Source: Cheiracanthium punctorium | Taxonomy: Eukaryota; Arthropoda; Arachnida; Araneae; Cheiracanthiidae | NCBI GenBank assembly: GCA_038373885.1 | Contig: JAWZYV010013530.1 | Span: 744,001 to 808,000 of the forward strand | Direction: 5' to 3' | Length of the DNA stretch: 64,000 nt | Part shown: one piece after another, positions 22,330-33,700 of the stretch | How positions within the stretch are numbered: the first letter of the stretch is position 1 | Layout of the letters: each line of letters begins with the position of its first letter | Program-made: the position numbers and the translations under genes | Notes under the pieces: model-generated | What the model was told of the DNA's origin: nothing | The model's database searches: none | What the model saw: only the letters and a program-made list of their open reading frames with translations

Positions 22330-22506
22330 ATGCGGCCATTTTCTAACGTTGTGGGTGGTTCGCGATTGACATATTAAGAAGCTTGCCGGAAACGTATAAT
22401 ATAGTTGGGCGTTTGAGTTTTAATCATTTAGCGTAGTTCTTGGTTACCGCCAATAATAAACTTCTATATCTATAATTTGTCTTGGTGCTTTTGGTAATTG
22501 TAAAGT
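22330..22506 (+). promoter_or_regulatory. Likely 5' UTR and proximal promoter of 14-3-3 epsilon
   Basis: The bases before the start codon are non-repetitive and contain TGCGGCCATTTTC (22330-22342), which resembles a YY1 site, and CCGGAAAC (about 22387), an ETS-like site. No TATA box at a clear distance was seen. The exact transcription start cannot be fixed, and an additional 5' UTR intron cannot be excluded. Confidence 0.35.
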
Positions 22507-22570
22507 ATGGCTGACCGGGATGATAATGTCTACAAAGCTAAGCTCGCCGAGCAAGCGGAACGATATGATG
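22507..22570 (+). CDS. 14-3-3epsilon: 14-3-3 epsilon, coding exon 1
   Basis: Encodes MADRDDNVYKAKLAEQAERY then D and the first base of Glu22. The start is certain: TAA lies in frame two codons upstream (22501-22503). The exon ends at GATG|GTAAGG, phase 1. 14-3-3 proteins are cytosolic dimers that bind phosphoserine and phosphothreonine motifs in kinases, phosphatases and other partners. This first helix forms part of the dimer interface. VYKAKLAEQAERYDEM across the exon 1-2 join is typical of the epsilon type. Intron 1 is 15,585 bp. Confidence 0.97.
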
Positions 22571-24019
22571 GTAAGGGGCTAGAGGTTTTTAATTCATTGC
22601 TATATAACTCTATGCTTCTTGACCACATGTTCATTTCATGAGCTCTTACTTTTCTAATCGGTACAGTATTGAAGTTTAATTGACCAATTTGATTTATATA
22701 ATGATTGACGTCAGAGTTAATGTGCATTCCTAATTAATTATAGCAAAATTCCTATTTAAAATTCCATTCATTTTAGAAGTTCCATTATTACATTGCGCAG
22801 AATATTAAAATTGTATATTACCCAATTAATAAATGCATATGTTCGTTTTATTAAAATGGATTTTTTTCCCCGTAATTGTTACGTGTATTGGAATTAAATG
22901 AACGCTTTAACTTTTCCTTAAATGAATTGTCCTTCAAACTTCATGGCTTGATAGCAAGTTAAATTCGTTTGAAATTCCAACGTTTGGTAGAAAGTAAAAT
23001 TAAACCTGGTGTAGTATAACATCTTGTAAATTTTTTCCGATTTTTCTACTAGTATTGATTAAAATATAGATCTTATCTATCAATGTAATACACACATTAT
23101 ACTAAGTACTTACATTTTTTACCGATTGAAGCATTTTGATTCCACATTGTCTTCAAGAATATTTTTACATATCTAAAATTTACTTAAAATATTAAAGGAA
23201 TTGTTTTTTAACAGATTGTTTAAATCCTTTTAGAAAATGAACAAAGAAATTGTTCGTTCTAATTTTTAAATTGCCATTTTCAAATATTGAATGTCAAATG
23301 GAGTTGCAGCTTTTGCATAGTCAAATACTTTCTTGGAATTTCTTAAACCAAAAATCTGATTTCCATCATTAATCAATGGGAGAAAGGAATTGTAAGAAAC
23401 TGAAATAGCCGACTTTTTGCAGGTTCTGTTACTTTGACAGTGTCCCATTAGTCATCATTTAATAAAAAAAAAAACTTCCATTATAAAATGATTGGAAAAC
23501 ATAGTTCCGTGTATAGTTTAGTAAATTTGAATAAAACATGAAAATTTGTGGATAAATCGACAGATGGTAGGAGCCCCATGTAACCACGGTGATGGCTGCT
23601 AGAGTTTGTGTTGGTCCCCAAGCCCCAGCGACGGTCTCCAACATTTTGCACGATTAAGAAAGCAAACTCAAAAATTTTAACAAATTAAAATTGCATGTAA
23701 ATTACGCTAATAAAAACAGGTATAAACATCAAACTCACTAGAAAAGAATTCGAAAACCTTCAACCACTAGTCCATATTAAACCTTTTTTATGTCAAATAG
23801 CCTGTATATAACTTAAAAAAATCATGGTGGATTAAACAACCTAGCTGTACAGCTAATGTAAACTAGTTAAATACTTGCCTGTACTTAAAACTTTTGAATT
23901 TAACAATCTAGCTACACAGCTAATCCAAAATCTGCATCATTACAATAGAGGTCAAAATTCAGAAAATTAGCAGGTGGCCAGTGGCCACTGAGCTTAAAAT
24001 TTTAAGTGGCCACTCGCAT
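22571..24019. other. Intron 1, 5' part: nothing recognised
   Basis: AT-rich intron. Small inverted repeats near 23970-24016 (AGTGGCCACT strings). ORFs 23448-23266 and 23644-23459 are not recognisable. Confidence 0.4.
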
Positions 24020-24209
24020 CAGGGGCGTAGCCAAGGGGGTGGGGTAGGGGGGTCATACCCCCCCCCCCATGAGGAATATTTCGCCATACAAAATGTATGT
24101 TCTTCACTCCCTTATCACACACATGTATGCATATGTGAGTTGCAGTAGATGGGTTGCCCCCCATGGGATGTGGGTTGCCCCCCATGAAAAATTTCTGGCT
24201 ATGCCCCTG
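24020..24209. mobile_element. hAT-type MITE, 190 bp (GGGGCGTAGCC family, copy 1)
   Basis: Ends CAGGGGCGTAGCCA and TGGCTATGCCCCTG. Flanks ACTCGCAT (24012-24019) and ACACGCAT (24210-24217) match 7 of 8. It contains C-runs and a duplicated GGTTGCCCCCCAT string. A second copy is at 40677-40865. Confidence 0.85.
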
Positions 24210-25339
24210 ACACGCATATTTTTGAATATTGCACAACGTACATACAATATAGTTTAGTAAACATGCACAGTTAATAGAAGTAATAAGTAAAGATTTCTTA
24301 AAATATACATCTAAATCTTCTAATTAAAAAAAAATATAATACCTGCCAGTATATAGTGTCCCAAACACACTGGCCTAGTCTTTTATTCCTAAATATTGAT
24401 CATAGACATGAACAATAAATCACAAAGTTATATAAGCGACAGAATTTTAAGTGTTGATTAACATTTTCAGAACATTAAATCCAATTAAATAAAAATTTTT
24501 GATTTTTATGCGAACCCCACACAAAAATATTCCCAGTTAGTAAAATTACCCCTTACATTAAATAGGTGATGTACAAAATTTCAACCTTTTTTTTCAGAAT
24601 TTCAGCCTTTTCCTTTTTTATGGCTACAACCTTGCGTTTGTCAAAGCATTTCTTTGTACCACTCTTTAAAAAGCACGGTGCCTGACAACCTTTCAGCAAT
24701 TGGCAGCCCTTTTTATACCCCCTTTGCCCTGGTATGTCCATGTTTTCACCCGAAAACTTGTTATTCCCCCTGCCCCTTCTGTTACAGGGATCATCGCAGT
24801 CAAGATTATTGATCGTTATACGGGCCCCTTTACGAAACTTTCTATTAAAATGATACTATAACAAAAATGTGATCGATTGAAACGACCCTTAACTGAACAC
24901 AATGTATAACTGTTCCTTCACAAAATTCCAAGCGACGCAATCAGATATATGTTGTATATGAAACCCGATAAAATTTCCTTTTAAAAATAAGTAACTTTTT
25001 TCCTAATTGAGATGCTTATCAGAATCGGTCAGTGACAGTCATCGCTTTTTCATTTCATCTCTTTTCTTTCGTTCGCGTAACTCAAAAAGAGGCACCTCTG
25101 GGATGCTTATTTTCACCTAATGTAGCAATATACAACTGCAATCTCTGGAACATAACACTTTCAGTTGAGGGTAAGAAAGGGATTCAGAATAACTTAACCG
25201 TCGATCCTATAATGTGGGTGTTATATTTGATAATTATTTCACAATCATAATTCTAGACTTCAGCTTTTTAGTGAAAACTGTGACTATAAATAATGGCAGC
25301 TTCTGTAGTTTATAACCGGCTGTTTTGCGCACATGCAAG
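24210..25339. other. Intron 1: no gene seen
   Basis: AT-rich. A 62-aa Lys/Cys-rich - strand ORF (24741-24553) is not assigned. No clear element boundaries. Confidence 0.4.
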
Positions 25340-27318
25340 CAGGGATCACTCTAGAAATGAAAAAGGGCAGGGTGCACATTACAGAAAAAGGGCAGTGTTT
25401 GGGAAAAGGGCAACTTTTGTAATTATTGTCTACAAACGCATAAGGGTAGCTTTTATAAACATACTTTTATGTCCGAAAATGTGTTTTCTTAATAGCAATT
25501 TTTTAAGCAAATGATTAAACAAATTCTGAAACCAAATTTTTTCACTTAATGAAATTACAATTTTACAAAAATTGTGTAAGGCATCCATTATGCTTTATTT
25601 CAACAACAACAACAAAACAAAAAAAGCATAAAAAAATTAAATTTTGTAATTGCAAAATAACGGGAATCCGGTTTTACCGACAAATTTTTCATAATCACGC
25701 CAATTTTCGAACCTGAAAATGACCAAAAACCAAATTTTATCGTATTCAGCGTCACTGCAACTTTTCTCTCTGTATATATGCTAGTCTGCAACTAGTGGAG
25801 GGAAAACGGGACACTTGCCCCAGTCATAGTGCTGTTATGTCAAAATTGAAATGGAAAGAAGGGAGCACCAAAACAAAGGTTTGTTCCGGGCGACTTGACC
25901 TCTAGTTGCAGCACTATATGCATAACTTTTGGAAATATTCTGTAATAAGCACGCCAGTTTAAATAAGACGTGTCCAAGGGAAAAATAAATTGCAAGTGCA
26001 CGACATAATGACAAAAGAGGGGGGGGGGACGATAGTATTTCCTATCGTGGGCGGTGGCAAAGGATTTTCTAAACAGGCAAGAAGTCTTACAATTATTGTT
26101 GTGTAATATTCGTAATTACATAATTATAAAATAACTCCCGACCTTTCAGGGATCGGAAAGAATTTGACCCTCTTGCACACATTTTCAATTTCCCAATCGA
26201 TGAATTCAAAATAGTCTCAATGGCTCTCCCCACTGCGCATTTTCGCACTGTCCATTGGACTTTTGCTGAGCGTGTTGTACAGTAAAAATGAACATCCCAG
26301 GGGTGCGTGCCCGTGCAGTCGACGAGACTTGCATTCTCGCAATCGTCGACGATTTCATTTTTTGAGGAGCTGCAAAATAGACACAAATTTTGTATTGACA
26401 GTTCCCACCCCTATCTCCACCTAAAATAGCCCTATACATGGGCGCCGGCAGAATATTTTCCAGGGGGGGGTAAAGACTACTTTGACATATGGTTATGTTG
26501 GAAAGAACAAAAAAGCAAGGGAAAACACTGCATACAAAAATCCAGGGGGGCATTGCCCCCCCCCCCTTGCCCTATGCTGCCGGAGCCCATGGCCCTATAG
26601 AATAATTATCAATTGGTCATCAATTTGGCCCCTATGCTGACCGGAAATTCGATATTTTAAAGTAGTATTTCCTGACTGCTGCACACCCTGTCAATGAATC
26701 AATTTTTCCCTATCCTTTTTAGTACATTGACGGGGAGGAGTGTGTGTGTGTGTGAGGGGGGGGGGGGTGTTACCCAGACTTCCGTAATTGTCCTTGTCTT
26801 GAACTGCCCAGCTTACAGCCAGCCCAGCCGTAAGTTTGGACGATAATTTATTGTTACGACTACTCTTCTGGATGACAGATTGTTTCTCTAATGAGATATT
26901 TTATGACCTCAAGCTACAGCGAATGGTTTTAACCCTCTCCTCAGGGAGAAGAGCGCGACTGAGCAGATGCCCCCCCCCCCCCTCCCTCCTCCTCCACACA
27001 TCATTGATAAGAGAATAAACAAATCAACTTCCTTGTTGTTGTTGTTGGAGAGAGGCTTTTTTGGGGTTTAGCCGAGCGCCAGCAATGGTAACAATCAAAG
27101 AGAAGGGGAAACAAGGAGGGGTGGAGAAAAGGAGAGCGGCATTTTGATTGAAAAAAAAAAAAACTAAAACAAAGAGGGTGGAATTTTAACAAGAAAAAGG
27201 GCAAGGAGGGTGGAATGGAATTTTATCAAGAAAAAGGGCAAGGAGGGCGGCATTTTACCACCGGGAAAAAGGGCACCAGGGCGGGCCGCCCCCCTGAAAT
27301 GCTCTAGAGTGATCCCTG
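25340..27318. mobile_element. Non-autonomous DNA element, 1979 bp, with nested MITE
   Basis: Perfect 16-bp ends CAGGGATCACTCTAGA and TCTAGAGTGATCCCTG. ATGCAAG flanks both sides (25333-25339 and 27319-27325), a 7-bp duplication as far as can be seen. The ends are followed by repeated AAAAGGGCA strings, on both sides in inverted orientation. No transposase is visible. It contains the younger 155-bp MITE 26437-26591. The stretch 26836-27040 is shared, inverted, with the element at 55550-56439. Confidence 0.88.
26437..26591. mobile_element. hAT-type MITE, 155 bp (CATGGGCGCCGG family, copy 1)
   Basis: Ends CATGGGCGCCGGCAG and CTGCCGGAGCCCATG; the 8-bp duplication GCCCTATA is perfect (26429-26436 and 26592-26599). 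A sibling is at 29203-29361. Confidence 0.92.
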
Positions 27319-29030
27319 ATGCAAGTTTTTGTTTTTAATGATTGCTTTGTATAATCATTATCTGGCCTTCCTACTTCAAATTATCTATAGTTATTAAAGA
27401 TATTTACTAAGCATAAGAGAGTTACGGATTCATTTAGAAATGAAAAGCGCCTTTTTACGAGTTAAATTGCGCGACTTCATGACGTCCATTAATCTTAATT
27501 TATGTGTCGGACTATAAGAAATGAACGCTTAGGAATAAACTTAGATAATTTTGAGATTGCACCAAACCAGTTCTGAATATTTTCTATATGGTACACAAAA
27601 TAGCCTTTTTGCGAGAACAAAGTATTCCTACTTTTAAATCCCCCGTGTCTGCATTTGCATACTCCATTGGTCTTTATTCATGACGAACATTAATTTTCCG
27701 CGACGGACAGCTGTCATCAACTTCATGCTGGCCTTAAGCCTTATTATGCTGGAATAAATCTTGAAATATTTATTTATTTTATGTTTTTGGTATTAATAGA
27801 TCACAAGAAAAGAGTTTATAAATGAATGCTCTCCACTCTTCGGATTTTTGTTCTCAGAAAGAGAGCCCTTGCAAAAACAAAAAAGTGCAGGTGTCGGCTT
27901 CAAACCGCAATCTTATGCATTGTCGTAATCCCCGTTTGCAAATTTCCAGAGCAGATGATTACTTTTGCTAATTGGTCAAGTGATACAAATACCCTTTATC
28001 GATGATCCAGCTCTCTCTAGAGGTGGGGAAAACCGTTATTTTCAAAGAACAGTTGTTCACCGTTCCCGTTCTTTTTTAAAGAACAGTTCTTTTTCCTGTT
28101 CTTTTGAGAACAGGTTCTTTGATTTATGGTAGCTTTATTATGACTATTTTATTAAATTTAAAAATGAAAATATACGTCTTTTTAACATGTACTATACTTT
28201 AGTACAATTGTAAAACCCGCAGTGGTCTGGGCACTAAACTCCGTTGCCATAAGAACACGAAAAGTGAAGCAGCATCCGGATTGGCCAGTACTTGGGAGGG
28301 TCAACTTCCTCTCAGCTCGACTGCTGTGGGACCGTGTGCCCTAATGGGAGTTGGTGCACGTAAAATCCGTCGTGGCTTCAATGTCCTCCAAATTGTTAAA
28401 CGATACCTCTGGGGGTGCTGATTTCAGGGGGTGGGTCCCTCCTCTGGAATTGGTTCAAAATTAGGGGACCCCAAGCTGAGTCGGAGTTCCTCCCACTGGG
28501 GCTCATTAAAATGGAAGCAGCCCCTTCCGCCCATCGCCTGCCTATTTGAGGGATCTGGCACCGCCCCGCGGGTTGCCAGAGGGCATTATCATCAACAACA
28601 ACAATTGTAAAATGTTTAAAAAAAACTTTGCAACAAACATTCTGGCTTTCTTCAATCAAAGAGGTTAACAGTAATTTTTTGTAAAAATATTTTAATGGCA
28701 GCTGGCTGTGCGTGGCCACAGCCAGCTGCCGTCAAAAAAAGGGTCTCTAGATCTGTGGCACGCAATAAACGTTTCGATCGTCCGCCCTCTTGCTAGTAGT
28801 TAAGTCGAACGATGGCAACGGCCGCCCTTTTTTCAGCATTGGGAAATGGTTGTGCCTTAAAGGGTAAAAAAGTACATGCTCCAGCTTAAAAATTAGACTC
28901 CGTTTAAAAAGCTGTAAGTATCAGGCTCCAGATTAAAAATAATACGCATGTATAAATATGTCAATTGCTTCGACTACGATTTAAGAAAATGAATACGACT
29001 TTGGCATATAAAATTACATGGCTTCCGACC
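27319..29030. other. Intron 1: repeat-like sequence, no gene
   Basis: Holds a run of GAACAGTTCTTT-type strings at about 28040-28125 in both orientations. A GC-richer block at 28215-28610 is listed separately. Otherwise AT-rich. Confidence 0.4.
28215..28610. repeat. Possible SINE-like block
   Basis: About 390 bp, clearly richer in GC than its flanks, ending in ATCATCAACAACAACAA, a short CAA-type tail often seen in SINEs. Near the start GTGGTCTGGGCACTAAACTCC-like wording (one base longer than shown is not claimed) might be a worn A box, but no good B box was found. Only one copy is in the window. Confidence 0.3.
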
Positions 29031-29031
29031 A

Positions 29032-29420
29032 GGGCCATACCTAGAAAATAATTTCGGAGTCGGGGAGCATCGTATATCGGGATAAAATTTTCAGGATATT
29101 TCCCCCACAGCCAATTTCTATCTAATTTAGCAAGATTACATTTTTTTATTACTGCACAAACATTTCGTTCATTTATACATCACTGCATTTCATATCCCTC
29201 ACCATGGGCGCCGGCAGAATATTTCATAAGGGGGGGCAAAGACTACTTCAACGTATAGTTATCATGTTGGAAAGAGCAAAAAAGCAAAGGATAACACTGC
29301 ATACAAAAATCCAGGGGGAGGGGGCATTGCCCCCCCTTGCCCTATGCTGCCGGTGCCCATGCCCCTCACCATCCCCACACAGAAAAAAATTTCTGGCTAC
29401 GTCCCTGTATAAATACACCA
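29032..29420. mobile_element. Diverged hAT-type MITE carrying a nested MITE
   Basis: Left CAGGGCCATACCTAG and right CTGGCTACGTCCCTG resemble the ends of the 24020 family. The flanks do not show a clear duplication, so its limits are approximate. It is interrupted by 29203-29361. Confidence 0.45.
29203..29361. mobile_element. hAT-type MITE, 159 bp (CATGGGCGCCGG family, copy 2)
   Basis: Ends CATGGGCGCCGGCAG and CTGCCGGTGCCCATG. Flanks TCCCTCAC (29195-29202) and CCCCTCAC (29362-29369) match 7 of 8. The interior is close to 26437-26591. Confidence 0.87.
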
Positions 29421-29475
29421 TGTACATATAATGTAATAAATTCGGGGGAGCGGCGTCCGAACTCATAGGACCCCC

Positions 29476-29638
29476 CAGTGGCGGATTAATGCATTTTTGT
29501 CGGGGGGGCGGTAAGTTAGAGGATTGACATATACATCCATTTTTTGGAAGAAAAAATAGGATCTTTTACATTAATTTCTTTTTTTTCGGGGGGGGGGGCG
29601 ATCGCCCCCTCCGCCCCACCCCCTTTAATCCGCCCTTG
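29476..29638. mobile_element. hAT-type MITE, about 163 bp
   Basis: Left CAGTGGCGGATTAA and, reverse-complemented, right CAAGGGCGGATTAA. Long G and C runs inside. No convincing target duplication. Confidence 0.5.
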
Positions 29639-29741
29639 CCACAACACTGTTATATTGCATGCTTCAAAAATGGGGGGGAGGGGGAGGGGCTTTGCCCCCT
29701 TAATAGAAATATTTTCAGAATTTTGAACTAAAATATATACC

Positions 29742-29840
29742 TTAAAAATTTTAAAAACAGCCAAAACTTTTATTTGAAAAAAATTAAATGAATTAAATTT
29801 TTTTTCAAATAAAAGTTTTGGCTGTTTTTAAAATTTTTAA
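29742..29840. repeat. Near-perfect hairpin, ~42-nt arms
   Basis: TTAAAAATTTTAAAAACAGC at 29742 is mirrored by GCTGTTTTTAAAATTTTTAA ending at 29840. The inner arms (CCAAAACTTTTATTTG and its complement) are exact. The central ~15 bases are AT-only. The right arm runs into the decayed protein copy at 29805-30595. Confidence 0.9.
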
Positions 29841-30595
29841 TCTTACACATTTTCTTAAGCTTAATTTTGCAGTGCAACTATTTACAATTTTTTTTTCACT
29901 CTCTCCTTTCCCGTGGACAGTAGCAAAACAGTGCCATTCAGCAAGGATACCGAAGTCCTTTTCATGCCAGCATAAATTTAAGAAATTTTTACGGTTTTTA
30001 TGTGCTGCTGCACCATCGGAAAAGTAGAACAATTTTTGCAGATGGTCATCAAATTTGTCTTAAGAATTTGACAAGCTGTTTCTGGAATAAACACCAGTGG
30101 TATCATGGGAAAGGCAATCAGAAATAATTATGAAACTTATGTTTTCGGTGGTGTTTCCTTTGTGATAATATATAGGTAACAAATGGATGGACTATTGCTT
30201 GGGAGTTATTCCAATTTCATCCTCGAGCTTCGTCTTGAAGCACAAATGAATAGTTTTCTGAAAAATCAGACACTACACTACAACGTATTTGTTACCTTGG
30301 AGATTTTTTTTTTTTGTGTCATTGTAAAATGAGGACTGCTGTTTGGCTATAAATGAATGTGGGATAAGCCCAGAAAGTTTATCAATTAAGGGTTCTATAA
30401 ATTCTTCTGTGAACTTGTTATTGTTTGAAGAACTGAACGATCTACATTCAACCATTGCTTGTAGGTAATAGTTTCTACACTGTTTTCATCAGTTTTTTTT
30501 AGATATATTTTAAATTCTTCTAGTTTATAACAATTTTCACATTCTCCTAAGTAACAAATTGGGTGTGTGCTGGATTGCACAACAAAGGTATGCAA
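29805..30595 (-). pseudogene. Decayed copy of an unclassified repeat-encoded protein
   Basis: Read down the - strand: ITYKQWLNVDRSVLQTI (30595-30395 frame), LSGLIPHSFIAKQQS (30455-30273), LQDEAR-stop-NWNNSQAIVHPF (about 30240-30182), HKGNTTENISFIIISDCLSH (about 30160-30105) and YFSDGAAAHKNRKNFLNLCW, then AEWHCFATVHGKG (30032-29900). Frames change at least three times and a TGA is present. I recall this order of motifs from a widespread arthropod/cnidarian repeat-borne family of unknown function; that is memory only. The Asp residues in ISDC and FSDGA are spaced like an RNase H-fold enzyme, which is inference. It lies next to the 4.1-kb element at 30711. Confidence 0.6.
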
Positions 30596-30710
30596 GTCTG
30601 GTAGGAATCAATTTGAATATTTTCTTTTTTAGTTAATTCCTTTAAATTACACCCATTTAACATTGTGGTGAGTGTGACAAATGCAAACTGTATGTGTCCT
30701 ACTTGCACCA

Positions 30711-33700
30711 GGGTCATTCCATTTCAAATCAACCAGGCCATGTCACCCACCGTCTTGGATTTTTTTGAAAATTTTTATAAATGTAGCCATTAGTGTTCTA
30801 ACTAACAATATAAAATTTTACTTCAATATCTCTAAAACTTTTAAGATAAAAATTATTAAAATAATGGGAAAGTGACCATAAATGGCGTTTTTGCAAACAA
30901 TTATTTTAATGGTGCTTTTTCAGATAAAAAAATCATAACTTTCTTATAATATTTTCAAAATATTAAATTGAAATATATACCAAAATGTTCACAAAGGTTT
31001 GGAGATTATATAAAAAATTAATTTGATTGTCCTGTTTAGAACTGGAACCCCCAAAAATTCATAAACTTTGTTTTTTTTAAAAAAAATTCATAAAAACAAT
31101 AATTTTGCAAAAGCTGTTTCAGAAAATGGTGTAGCTCTTAACAAAGCAAACTATTTTTTTACTTACATGTAAATGCATAAAGTAAGATAATTTAAAATAA
31201 AAATGGTGGGTATTTGAGTCCTAATAGGTTAATTTAATTAAAAACCAAATATTTTGAAGATTTTTCTTAATGTTATGCTGCATGCAAATGTTATTATAAA
31301 ATTTTTTATTTAATTTAAAAGGGTGCTTATTTTATTTAAAAGTTAATAATGAGTTAAAGTTATTTTACTTAAAATTTAATTTTTTTATTTTTAAAATATA
31401 AAACATTTTAAACAAAATATACATATAGTAAACATGCGTCAAAACTTGGAAGCTTTTCTTTTTTTAATTGTCAACTACAAGTTAAATTACACTCATTCTG
31501 ACTTATTTTAGAGCAGTAATATAACTTAATTTTATTTTTTTAATGTAGACAATGCTTTGCTTATAATATGAATCGCCTCACCTGTCAGGTAAAAACATGG
31601 CATTTATTTATTTTTAATTGAAAATTTTTTAATGGGTCATTGGAAATCAAGTTAAAATAGTTTATTAATGTTTAAATCGGTATTTTTTAAATCAGTTTAA
31701 GCAAAAAGGAAAAAGAGAGTGTATCAATAACAAATAATAAAAAAATGGGGATAGGGGAAAAAGTCAGAACAGGCTGTTTTTTTTTTCAGAAATGATGTAA
31801 CTTTTTAAGTTATTTTTATGCAATTAAGTTATCCTAGTTTAGAGATTCAAAGTTTTTTAGAATGTCTCTTCAGAAGTTCTACTATGCACTTTTAGGAACA
31901 GTTATTCTAACAGTAATAAAACATGTAGAAAAAAGAATAGTTAAATTTATGTGCTGTACGGTCGGAAAATTTCAAATTTAAATGCTGTCTCAGCCAATTT
32001 TGTACTGTTTTTTTTTTTGGGGGGGGGGGGGTAAATTGCCTGAGGCATGAAGAAGGCATATCTGTATAGCATTGTTTATATATAAAACAATTATTTATTT
32101 ATAAATTCAATTTATATTAATTTTTAATTAAAACAATTTTAAAAACTGTTTTGTTTTTCATCATAATTTTGTTTCTTTTTACATCAGTTTAAAAGAACTA
32201 TGACAGTAGTCTCTTTTCAGTCAACAGGCTTTTGGACTGTAACTATATCAGATCCCATGCTTTCTGTTTGTTGTGTGGTAAGGAGCTGGTGTAATATGAG
32301 AAGATGCAGGGGGAGATACTGAATAGTGTAGGATAGTAAAGGGGTGGGGTCCATTCCCTCTTCCAATGAGTCACCTTCTTGTTTGCAGGTGTGAATATAC
32401 CTTTCTTGGTCAGATGCTTCCAAGGGAATTGGAATCAGTTTTGCCTTTCTTTGGTTAAGTGAAAATGTTGTTTGAGTAATTTGGAATTGTTTTTGATGTT
32501 CTCTGGGATTGTTGAAGTTATTTTGAGTTAAACCAATAATCTATAGTCTGTTCGCAGAAACGAGAACGAAAGTAAACAAACGGGTTACCAAAGAATTACA
32601 TTTTTTGGCACCAATCCCTAGTTAGGCTAATTTAACCTTTCTTAATTCCAAGCAGCGTAAATCTAAGAAAGCAGAAATTCACACTGTGTTGGGCACTTTG
32701 GCAAAATGCCAGGTGTTTACTCAATGCCAGTTTACATGTGCAATTGTTTAGTTTTGTTCTCTTGACTCTGCGAATGCACTATAAAGCTAAATTATTCAGC
32801 TTGATATGTAAGCTCATTTTTTTTTTAAATCTAATTGAAAGTAAATTAGAATGTTTTTTTATTTTGTGCTACTACTGAATATCAGTTACATTTAATATGG
32901 CAGCAGAACATTCCCAGACGTGCTGTAGTATTGGCTAAGAAAAATGGAACTGAATGCCATAAAAAGACTTATGCTCAAGTAGAAACTGCATCAAGTACTG
33001 CATTATTAAGCCTTCAGACTTGAACTTAATAAGTTTGAGAAGTAATGTACAATCAGAGCTTTTACTTAATATTTGTGAACATCAAAAATCATTTTATTTG
33101 AATAAATTTGAAATACTTCAAACATCATGTTGTGACCCATTGAAGTGCCATAAAAGAAAAAGATAAAATTGTTTGAGAATCATTAATTCAAATTTATCTG
33201 AGGTAATTAAAAAATTGCCAAACTGTGAAAAATCCATTTCTGGACAAAAAAAAAAAAAATGTAGTTTTTGTAGGAAGAAGGTAAACTTATTTCTGAGCTT
33301 GACGACAAAGTATCAACTGGAACTGATAAAACGTCACAAATTTGAAATTGTCAATTTCAAAACAAGAAGCTTTAGAAGATGTTAATGTATTATTACAAAA
33401 CATAGGTGAATCTCCATTGAAATTGATTGATTGAAGGAACGGAACTACTTATTTCTTTTTTCCTGGAAAATAATGAACATAAGTGTCACAATCAGTCATA
33501 ATTATATTTTCATTTTATGCTAAAGCAAGTTAGTATGTTTTTTATTTAATTTGTTAGTCAGTGATAAAAAGAAATGTTCAAAAAATCTTCAGCACACATT
33601 TTCTAATTAATGTTCAAATTTTGTCTAATTTTTTTAATTAAGAACATATTGATTAAATAAATCCTTTTTTACACATTTAATTGCATACAGCTATTTTTTT

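Noticed and set aside
24553..24741. 62-aa Cys/Lys-rich ORF as a small secreted peptide
   Set aside because: No signal peptide and no paired Cys pattern of a known family; likely chance in a repeat.
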